The position numbers and the translations under genes are program-made. Of a DNA stretch of 25,886 bases, positions 14,693-21,378 are shown piece by piece. Origin of the DNA: a virus; IMG/VR virus record IMGVR_UViG_3300009149_000238, positions 1-25,886 of that record. The stretch is one strand, 5' to 3'. The notes below the pieces were generated by a model. That model was not told the origin of the DNA, did not search any database, and saw only the letters and a program-made list of their open reading frames with translations. Positions within the stretch are counted from its first letter, which is position 1; each line of letters starts with the position of its first letter.

Positions 14693-16149
14693 AATATTTC
14701 TTTTTTAGTTTTAAGTATTATTTGTTTATCACTTGATTCTAATAAATTAGGTTCATTACTAAATAACTTTTGTCTCATTTTTACATAACTCAATAAAGGA
14801 GCTACATTTTTTTTATACGTAGCTTTTATAATATCTTCTAAAGTAATTACATCTTTAGAAAGTATATCATTTTCATTATTTTCTATATAATTTACAAACG
14901 CCATACAAATAAGAGTAAAGTTTTTAATCTTAGTATAATTTAATGTTCCTGAATGAAATCTAAACTCTATAGTATCTGCATCTTTATTATACCCATTTTT
15001 AGGATGATGAAAGTTTCTAACATTAAAATTACATGGAATTAAATTTACCCATTTATATCTAAAATTATCTTCATCATTTATTCCATTATACTTTCCGCAA
15101 TATCTACCATGATAATGATTATACTTTTTATTAGTACGGCTGTCTAATTTACGGCCATAGGTCATGTTTTCATACAGTGCTTTATAAGCAACTTCTACAC
15201 CATAACTAGCTCCATATTTACTAATAATATCTTCTAAATTAAGTTTTATAACATCACCACAATAAGAATTACCTCTTCTACTTTTAGATACTATAGTAAA
15301 CATAGAATCTTGTATTTTTTCACTTAATATATGTGCATACACAGAAAAAGCTTTATTAAAATTAGCTCCTCCTATATGCACATGCATACCGCAAGCCTTA
15401 TCCACTTTGTTCTGCTTATTAAGAACGGTAGCAGTACGATATAGCTGATTAAAACCAGAATCTCCTTTAAGAACTCCTGTAACATACTCAGCTCCTTTTA
15501 CAGAACCATCTCTTATAGAACTTAAATTAAGACTGTTAATAAAATAGTCTTGTAAAGCTAGAAGTCCTTGAGAAGTTTCTAATTCTACTCCAAAAGAGTA
15601 CTTAAGGCCTTCGGATGCTATATATGTTTTAGAATCTATTCCTAATATATCTCCCCATTCTTTTATAGTTTTAAAAGGAACCTTTTTAATATGAACTTCT
15701 TCAGTCAGATTAGTAAGTGTAAATTGTCGTCCTAAATTATTCTTACAAGCTTTATTTTTAAAATCATAAGTTCTCAGTACATTACGTTTAAACTTATAAC
15801 AGCTATTTTGATTACTTAACTCTAAAAGGTTAATAACTTCTTTATCAATAAAATAAACTGTTGTTCCTATTTCACTTGCTGATATGTGAGGCAAAAAATC
15901 AGAAAAGCAATAATATCTTAAATAAAAATTTAATAACAAATTATTTTTAGAAATATCTAATAAAAAGTTTTTTAAATTACTTTGTTTTATAAAAAAAGAT
16001 GTGGCAAACGTACCTTCATTTTTATAAATAAGCCCTATAGTATCTGTAATAGGTGTTAAAATACCATTTTCTGTTAATACTCTTTCTATTTTAAGCTCTT
16101 TATTTATATTTAAAAGTTTTTCTATTTTATTTTTCATATTCTTTTTCAT
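14683..16149 (-). CDS. Amidoligase (Amidoligase_2, glutamine-synthetase-fold COOH-NH2 ligase)
   Basis: A 488-aa protein. Residues about 184-410 carry the Amidoligase_2 motifs: YSFGVELET (E189, E191), a following D/E pair (RDGSVKGAEYV), GMHVHIGG (H256, H258) and IEFRFHSGTLN (E395, R397). In the glutamine-synthetase fold these bind metal and ATP, activating a carboxylate as an acyl phosphate for attack by an amine or ammonia. The first 180 residues are a separate, unrecognised N-terminal region. A basic and Tyr/His-rich insert (about 333-352, including HYHGRYCGKYN) precedes the last motif. ATG at 16149 (another at 16137) overlaps the upstream amidotransferase gene by 23 bases. The substrate is unknown. 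Confidence 0.88.
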   Translation of the reverse strand: MKKNMKNKIEKLLNINKELKIERVLTENGILTPITDTIGLIYKNEGTFATSFFIKQSNLKNFLLDISKNNLLLNFYLRYYCFSDFLPHISASEIGTTVYFIDKEVINLLELSNQNSCYKFKRNVLRTYDFKNKACKNNLGRQFTLTNLTEEVHIKKVPFKTIKEWGDILGIDSKTYIASEGLKYSFGVELETSQGLLALQDYFINSLNLSSIRDGSVKGAEYVTGVLKGDSGFNQLYRTATVLNKQNKVDKACGMHVHIGGANFNKAFSVYAHILSEKIQDSMFTIVSKSRRGNSYCGDVIKLNLEDIISKYGASYGVEVAYKALYENMTYGRKLDSRTNKKYNHYHGRYCGKYNGINDEDNFRYKWVNLIPCNFNVRNFHHPKNGYNKDADTIEFRFHSGTLNYTKIKNFTLICMAFVNYIENNENDILSKDVITLEDIIKATYKKNVAPLLSYVKMRQKLFSNEPNLLESSDKQIILKTKKEILCV

Positions 16150-17404
16150 TTAATTCTCCTACTTCTGACAATGTCGCTATAAATTTACTAACATTAAGTA
16201 TAGCATTATCTAATCCTTCTATATCTTCTTCTTTAACTCCTTTATCTTCAAGGGCTATACTTAATTCAATTCTAGCTTCATCTAATACAGCATATAATTC
16301 AGACATATAATCCATAACATCTTCTATTGCTATTGTTCCTTCTTCTGAATACGAAACTAAGCTATTATCATAGTAACTATCATCACTTACTAAAACTTCT
16401 TCAAAACCACCGTCATTCATATATCTTACATGTACAGTAATTGCTCTAACAGGGTCATAAACTAATTCTTCTCTTATACATTTTTTTTGCCCTAAAAAAG
16501 AATCAAAACTTACTATTACAGTTTCATCAGTAAAAACAGTAGTTGTTTTATTTTTTTGTGAGTACATAGTTCTACGTTCTCTACAAGGAAGTAAAATACT
16601 TTCAGGTAATCTTTTTACTTCGTTTTTAATAGGATTATTTCTAGCTATAGTCATTCTTTCTACTATTACACCATTTTTAATACTATGTAAAACATCTAAA
16701 TCAAAAGATTTTATATCTGCACAACCAATAGTTTCTAAAGAATCTTCAATTGAAGATATATACATACCTATTTTTTTGTCTTTTTTAATAATCCCATAAA
16801 ATAAAGGTCTTTCTTTATCATGATAAGCATAGAGTGTATTATTTTTTTTAACACTAGTATTAGCCCATAATAAAGCTGCTGCACCTTCATAATGATTAAG
16901 TATTTTAAAGTTTTCATTTTTATCCATAGAAGCTGGAAATATTTTACTATCTATGTCAATAGTTTTTTCATCCATTTCATACTCTCTTAATAAACCTGTA
17001 GTATTAGTTAAAGTTCCGTTATGCGCTCCTACCCATTTTCCAAAAAGAAAAGGATGAGCATTATTTGCAAAAGAACGACCAGTACCAGTAGTTGCTGCTC
17101 TTGTGTGCCCTATAAATAAATTAGAAGGTTTATTTAATTTTTCAGGTAATAAACTTAAAGACACTTTTCCACTTTGTTTATTTATTCTTTCTTCAGATTT
17201 AATCTTTATTTTATGGTCATAATAACCACAAGAATCTTCTCCTCTTGTTTGGTTATACATAAAAAGTAAAGAAAGTTTGTCTTTATCTGCTTCATATTCT
17301 CCTGAAAATCCTAATAACCCACATCCTAATACCATAGAGCGTTTCTTTGTTATTATTGCTTTAATAAAATGCACTAATATTAGTGCTATAATAAAATTTA
17401 TCAT
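16127..17404 (-). CDS. Class II glutamine amidotransferase-like protein with N-terminal hydrophobic leader
   Basis: The catalytic domain starts at C28 (CGLLGFSGEY) with RGEDSCGYYD, IGHTRAATTGTG (R102), AHPF (H117), GAHNGTL (N129-G130) and IDIDSK (D152), so it is a full class II glutaminase domain. The residues after about 230 match no synthase domain I know and end in an acidic helix. I take the ATG at 17404, preceded by AAAAAAACAAACAA; a TTG at 17431 is less likely, and an ATG at 17335 is possible. From 17404 the Cys is preceded by 27 residues with a hydrophobic stretch (MINFIIALILVHFI) and KKRSMVLG; from 17335 only MVLG precedes it. Either way a leader must be cut off to free the nucleophile, as happens with PurF and glutamate synthase propeptides. 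Confidence 0.82.
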   Translation of the reverse strand: MINFIIALILVHFIKAIITKKRSMVLGCGLLGFSGEYEADKDKLSLLFMYNQTRGEDSCGYYDHKIKIKSEERINKQSGKVSLSLLPEKLNKPSNLFIGHTRAATTGTGRSFANNAHPFLFGKWVGAHNGTLTNTTGLLREYEMDEKTIDIDSKIFPASMDKNENFKILNHYEGAAALLWANTSVKKNNTLYAYHDKERPLFYGIIKKDKKIGMYISSIEDSLETIGCADIKSFDLDVLHSIKNGVIVERMTIARNNPIKNEVKRLPESILLPCRERRTMYSQKNKTTTVFTDETVIVSFDSFLGQKKCIREELVYDPVRAITVHVRYMNDGGFEEVLVSDDSYYDNSLVSYSEEGTIAIEDVMDYMSELYAVLDEARIELSIALEDKGVKEEDIEGLDNAILNVSKFIATLSEVGELNEKEYEK

Positions 17405-17424
17405 TTGTTTGTTTTTTTTAATAA

Positions 17425-17784
17425 TTACCAATTACCTGTTTTTACCACAGCTAATTCATCTACTTTTTTGTTAAAAATGTAAATACTTGCTTTACCATAC
17501 TTTGTGTTTATTTCTTTTTTAAGATAAAAAGAGTGTTGAGGAATTTCTTCACGATATCCTTCTAAACATTCTATTTCTCTATCTTCTTCTTCTGTTACTT
17601 CGTATACCTCTAAATGAATAGCTGTATCACCATTTTCAATTACCCCTGGAAATCCTCCTAAACTATACATAGTATACCTAGGCTCTGTTATAGTTTTACC
17701 TACATACTTAGCTCTTCCTAAGAACATATCATGGTTACTATAACCTTTTTTTAAACTTCCGTATACAGCGCATAGTTTTTTCAT
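17425..17784 (-). CDS. Gamma-glutamylcyclotransferase-like protein (GGCT/AIG2 fold)
   Basis: A 119-aa protein with the family fold markers: AVYGSLKKGYSNH at residues 6-18 (YGSL substrate loop), GGFPGVIE, and IHLEVYEV, whose E59 is the likely catalytic acid/base, followed by the E-x-x-E-C-LEGY stretch. Family members cleave gamma-glutamyl bonds with release of 5-oxoproline (GGCT), or cleave gamma-glutamylamines (GGACT, BtrG-type). Here it would trim or unprotect a gamma-glutamyl intermediate made by the neighbouring ligases. Its gene is 20 bases upstream of the larger amidotransferase gene. Length is typical. Which member of the family it is cannot be told from sequence alone. Confidence 0.85.
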   Translation of the reverse strand: MKKLCAVYGSLKKGYSNHDMFLGRAKYVGKTITEPRYTMYSLGGFPGVIENGDTAIHLEVYEVTEEEDREIECLEGYREEIPQHSFYLKKEINTKYGKASIYIFNKKVDELAVVKTGNW

Positions 17785-17796
17785 AATGTTATTTTT

Positions 17797-18195
17797 TTAA
17801 TTTATTACTAATTGTTTTCTTATATCACAAAAAATATTAAACTCTTTTTTCATTTTGTCTGTTATAGGCAATGCATAAGTATCTCTAGATGGAGGGCGTA
17901 AAACATAATAAGACCAGTGTTCTGTGTTAACATTTTCAAATACTACTTTTTTTACGCCCCTACAGTATAAAGCGCCTATTCTTCTGTCATTTAACATATT
18001 AAATAAAGTATATATAACTAAATTTTTTCTATATTTATACTTTATAAGGTATTTCATAATGTAAACCATACCAACGCCTGTATAGAAAACAGGTGAACCC
18101 ATTTCTCTATTATCTAGAGAAAGTAATTTATGACTTATTGGGTCACAAAAATAATCACTAAGTAGTTTTTCTATTTTTTTTATTTTATTTTCCAT
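17797..18195 (-). CDS. Uncharacterised 132-aa protein in the amidoligase island
   Basis: ATG at 18195, overlapping the ATP-grasp gene by 11 bases. No known family. Charged helical start (KIKKIEKLLSDYF), then a mixed region with GSPVFYTGVGMVYIMKYLIKYK and RRIGALYCRGVKKVVFENVN, which looks like alternating helix and strand; a later VLRPPSRDTYALP loop is polar. No membrane segment. Three cysteines. It sits between ATP-grasp and GGCT, so it probably belongs to the same pathway, perhaps as a small accessory or binding protein. Confidence 0.65.
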   Translation of the reverse strand: MENKIKKIEKLLSDYFCDPISHKLLSLDNREMGSPVFYTGVGMVYIMKYLIKYKYRKNLVIYTLFNMLNDRRIGALYCRGVKKVVFENVNTEHWSYYVLRPPSRDTYALPITDKMKKEFNIFCDIRKQLVIN

Positions 18196-18988
18196 ATTTT
18201 TGTTCTAACATTAAAGGTATTTCTTTAAGATAAGCTTCCATAGTTCCTTCTCCAAAGGAGGGCGCACTATTAATTTCTATTACAATAAATTTAGGGTTAT
18301 TTCTTTTTTTACCTTCTTTATTAGTAGCACTTTGTACTCTAACATCACAAGCTCCAAAATCAAGCCCTACAGCTTTCATTGCTTTTACACATTCATTAAC
18401 TATTGCCTCCCAATTAACTGGTTTATCAAACTGTTCATTATCCTCTATAAACCATACAGAGTTAGAATCATTTCTAAACCATCTTTTACCATCAGGAATA
18501 TCACTCTTTAGCATTTTTCTACAAGTATAAAAACAGCCATCAGAATTAACATGTAAACGATATTCACGAGAGAAGTTATGAAACTCTTCATAGATATAGC
18601 CTTTAAAATTATTATTCACAAGAAATACATCTAGTTGGTCTTGGTTATCTATTTTAACCATTCCCAGCCCTCTAGACCCATATTTTTTCTTAGCTATAAT
18701 AGGAAAAGGAATTTCTTCCTCTTCTAATAAAGTTTGCATACTATTCCACCAAAAAGCTGTCTTAACATCCTCAGCATTAAAACACCCTTTCATAATTTCC
18801 TTGTTAGAACTATTTCCAATAGCTTCAGGAGAGTTAAGAAACTTATTACTTTTATTCCATATAGTCTTACTTCCAAATCTTACACATGCTAATAAATGAG
18901 CTGGAACCATTATTTTATCTCTTATTCCGTTATGTGAAGGATGTCTAGAAAATATCCGTACACTCCTCTTTAACCATTGTTTTTTCAT
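18185..18988 (-). CDS. ATP-grasp ligase (RimK/YheC-like)
   Basis: A 267-aa ATP-grasp protein. Residues 96-109 (PIIAKKKYGSRGLG) contain the ATP-binding Lys and the Gly-rich loop; YIYEEFHNFSREYRLHV (E134-E135, R144) is the usual hinge; FGACDVRV holds D215; and FIVIEINSAPSF (E238, N240) is the metal-binding pair. ATP-grasp enzymes couple a carboxylate to an amino or other nucleophile through an acyl phosphate. The first 90 residues are a small N-terminal domain with a histidine/arginine-rich start (RIFSRHPSHNGIRDK). ATG at 18988. It is flanked by unknown genes and lies in the island; RimK-type chain building with glutamate is one possible activity, not shown. Confidence 0.88.
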   Translation of the reverse strand: MKKQWLKRSVRIFSRHPSHNGIRDKIMVPAHLLACVRFGSKTIWNKSNKFLNSPEAIGNSSNKEIMKGCFNAEDVKTAFWWNSMQTLLEEEEIPFPIIAKKKYGSRGLGMVKIDNQDQLDVFLVNNNFKGYIYEEFHNFSREYRLHVNSDGCFYTCRKMLKSDIPDGKRWFRNDSNSVWFIEDNEQFDKPVNWEAIVNECVKAMKAVGLDFGACDVRVQSATNKEGKKRNNPKFIVIEINSAPSFGEGTMEAYLKEIPLMLEQKYGK

Positions 18989-19796
18989 TTATTTTTTTTA
19001 TTTTTATAATTTTACATTGTTTTTGATTAACGTATATCATACCTTTATCAGTCTTTAAACCTAATATAGTTTTACTTGACATATCTAGTACGTCTTCAAC
19101 TTTATAAGTGTTTCCTACAATAAGAGATTGTCTACCTTTTTTAAAAATAACTGTACTACCTTTTGTTACTTTTTCATCTTTTTTCCCTTCTTCTAAAATT
19201 ATAATCATTTCCGTAGGAATATAAAAAGTATTAGCATGTTTTTTTAAAGTTGCAAAAGTACCTTCCTCAAAAATTTTATTAATAGTAACATATTTTTCTT
19301 CTTCTAATTTTAGATAAAGTCTATGTAATTCTTTTTTAGAAGTAGCACATCTTCCCATATAATAATAATCTCCATCTAAATATTTTTGAACAGACTGTAA
19401 AGAAACTAAATTTATTTTGTCGTTAACAAAAAGTTTTTGAAAAATCACGGTAAACGTGTCTGTTAATACATTAATAAATATATTATCTTCTCCGCCTCCA
19501 TTATAACTTAAATGAATTTTATCTTCAATTTGCTCTATAACAGTCCAATTAGCACCATTATATTTTATTTTATCTCCTTTACGAAATATTCTTTTTTTTT
19601 TTAAAATAAGAGGTTCAAAATAATGATTAAAAAACTTTATAGGAGTACCATCTTCTTTAATATGTTCTTTAAATCCAATAACATTTTCTCCTATAAAATT
19701 AATTGTAAGTATTTTTCTTTTTTCTAATAAAGTTCCTTCATATCCATGAAGGTTTACACAAATTACTTTTTGTTCTAATATAAATTTATTTTCCAT
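18945..19796 (-). CDS. Uncharacterised 283-aa protein with SH3-like beta repeats
   Basis: I choose the ATG at 19796 (leader AAAAATAATAAT); a TTG at 19829 would extend into the upstream gene. The protein is beta-rich and lysine-rich. Two or three short segments have the look of SH3-like barrels starting with a K-G-x-x-V/I turn: about residues 9-47 (QKVICVNLHGYEG), 71-110 (FRKGDKIKYNGANWTVIEQI) and 210-262 (VTKGSTVIFKKGRQSLIVGN). These are inferred from pattern only. Overlaps the ATP-grasp gene by 44 bases. It might bind nucleic acid, peptide or cell-wall material for the neighbouring ligases. No enzyme motif seen. Confidence 0.65.
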   Translation of the reverse strand: MENKFILEQKVICVNLHGYEGTLLEKRKILTINFIGENVIGFKEHIKEDGTPIKFFNHYFEPLILKKKRIFRKGDKIKYNGANWTVIEQIEDKIHLSYNGGGEDNIFINVLTDTFTVIFQKLFVNDKINLVSLQSVQKYLDGDYYYMGRCATSKKELHRLYLKLEEEKYVTINKIFEEGTFATLKKHANTFYIPTEMIIILEEGKKDEKVTKGSTVIFKKGRQSLIVGNTYKVEDVLDMSSKTILGLKTDKGMIYVNQKQCKIIKIKKINEKTMVKEECTDIF

Positions 19797-19818
19797 ATTA
19801 TTATTTTTTATTTTTAAT

Positions 19819-20640
19819 TTATGAAACAAATGTAAGTTTATTTATATTTATATTTGTTTTAATGTAAGGAATTTTAAATTTAGAAATTAATTTAATAGCT
19901 AATTTTTCGTCATAGTTATTAATACATTTTTGAATATCTTTAGCATCTTTTGCACTTATTTCTAAATTATCATTAACTTTACTTACAGCTAATTGAGTAT
20001 TATTAAAAGCCCATGTAATAAGATTGTCAGAAGTAATCCAAAAATTAGATAAAGTTCTATATTCGCAGCCATAATTTTTAATTCTAAATGCACCTGCTTT
20101 TCCGTACATTTTTCTTCTGTCCCTATCTTCGTCCATAAGGACACTAGGAACACCTAAAAACAAATCCATCATTTTAATGAGTTTTTCTGTTACAGGAATT
20201 CTAGGCTTTTCATAGCCTACATGTATATGTCCAGCACTAACTCTTACATTAGTATTTGCAGAAGGAGCTGTATTAGGCTTTCTAGCCCATACATCTAAAT
20301 CTGGTTCACACCCAAAAGCTTTTGCTTGTTTAGACTGTAAATACTTTTCATCAAGAGTAGTTGATGCTACTATATAAGGCTCAAGATTATTAGGAATATT
20401 TTCTTTTATATAATCTATGCAAATATTAATATCTCTAATAAAACTTTCAGAATCTATTACAGGATTAAATCCAAATTCTACTGCTACGTTATCTTCTTGT
20501 ACATTATGCCCTAAGTCACTAATAGCTTTTGGCTCTTGCTTAGTTCCTCCTATTAACCCCTCAGAAGAAACTATTTCTCCTGTTATCTTATCTTTTAAAA
20601 AGAATTCTGGGTCTGCTCCAATTGTTACATTTTTTATCAT
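19819..20640 (-). CDS. phiEco32-type COOH-NH2 ligase (glutamine-synthetase fold amidoligase)
   Basis: A 273-aa protein that starts with the family hallmark IGADPEFFL (residues 7-15; D10, E12), then GHNVQEDNVAVEFGFNP (residues 44-60; E55), SAGHIHVGY (H138, H140), RDRRKMYGKAGAFRI, and GCEYRTLSNFW (E193, R195). These are the metal- and ATP-binding positions of the phage COOH-NH2_lig family first described from phiEco32, distinct from the Amidoligase_2 family present at 14683-16149. Expected reaction: ATP-dependent amide bond formation. ATG at 20640; 2 bases separate it from the class I amidotransferase stop (20643). Confidence 0.9.
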   Translation of the reverse strand: MIKNVTIGADPEFFLKDKITGEIVSSEGLIGGTKQEPKAISDLGHNVQEDNVAVEFGFNPVIDSESFIRDINICIDYIKENIPNNLEPYIVASTTLDEKYLQSKQAKAFGCEPDLDVWARKPNTAPSANTNVRVSAGHIHVGYEKPRIPVTEKLIKMMDLFLGVPSVLMDEDRDRRKMYGKAGAFRIKNYGCEYRTLSNFWITSDNLITWAFNNTQLAVSKVNDNLEISAKDAKDIQKCINNYDEKLAIKLISKFKIPYIKTNININKLTFVS

Positions 20641-20642
20641 AC

Positions 20643-21371
20643 TTATGCTATTTTTTCTATTAATTTAAAATCTTTTATAAAAAATTGTTCTACTACTTTT
20701 TTAATTTTTTTAACTCCACTATGTTGCCTATCTAAAAATTCAGGGTGCCCTTGTATAGCAATTGCATCAATTTTTAAATAAACAACTACTTCTGGTTCTA
20801 CAAAATTTTTAGGAACTTTTATAGGTTCATTATCTCCATTTAAATAAATATCACTTTTTTTAGATAAAGAATATGCTCCTAATATATAATCCTCTTCAGG
20901 TAGATTAAAAGGATATTGCATTTGATGGTGAGTACTTGTTATACTACTGTCATCTCCTGACTGCCATTTAATCTCATGAGTGCCAGATATACCGTGTCCT
21001 GTACAATGTTGTATTAATTTACCTCCTGCCATTACACACGTTAATTGACTTCCTCTACAAATACCTATAATCTTTTTATTTAAAGAAATAGCTTTTTTAT
21101 AAAGTTCTACTTCTATTTTATCTCTATCAGGATTAATTGAAGTATACATACCTATATTTTCACCATAATAAACAGGGTCAACGTCTGCTCCTCCTGTAAA
21201 CATAACTAAATCAGCGTCTTCTACATTATCTACATGGTTCATTTCATATAACCAGTTTGCATAATTTTTATCTCCTCCTACTACATAAATATTTTTATTT
21301 TCTAAAGGATAATAATTAAAAAACCTTGAATTACTATTTTTTTTATTTTGTTTTTTTGATTTTTTTTTCAT
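20643..21371 (-). CDS. Class I glutamine amidotransferase/peptidase C26-like protein
   Basis: The ATG at 21371 gives 242 aa; a TTG at 21416 is less likely. The basic Lys-rich N-terminus is followed by a class I glutaminase fold: TGGADVDPVYYGE (oxyanion element typical of PuuD-type gamma-glutamyl hydrolases), IIGICRGSQL with nucleophile C105, the STHHQMQYP loop, and IAIQGHPEF with H209 and E211. Peptidase C26 members hydrolyse gamma-glutamyl bonds (PuuD, folate gamma-glutamyl hydrolase), so hydrolysis of a gamma-glutamyl compound is as likely as ammonia supply. It follows the polymerase gene by 7 bases and is the first gene of the island. Confidence 0.88.
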   Translation of the reverse strand: MKKKSKKQNKKNSNSRFFNYYPLENKNIYVVGGDKNYANWLYEMNHVDNVEDADLVMFTGGADVDPVYYGENIGMYTSINPDRDKIEVELYKKAISLNKKIIGICRGSQLTCVMAGGKLIQHCTGHGISGTHEIKWQSGDDSSITSTHHQMQYPFNLPEEDYILGAYSLSKKSDIYLNGDNEPIKVPKNFVEPEVVVYLKIDAIAIQGHPEFLDRQHSGVKKIKKVVEQFFIKDFKLIEKIA

Positions 21372-21378
21372 AATAATG

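Noticed and set aside
17405-17431. TTG start at 17431 for the larger class II amidotransferase.
   Set aside because: It would overlap the GGCT-like gene's stop, and the ATG at 17404 has the typical leader AAACAAACAA directly before it.
19797-19829. TTG start at 19829 for the SH3-like protein.
   Set aside because: It extends into the upstream gene while an ATG at 19796 sits behind a typical A/T-rich leader.
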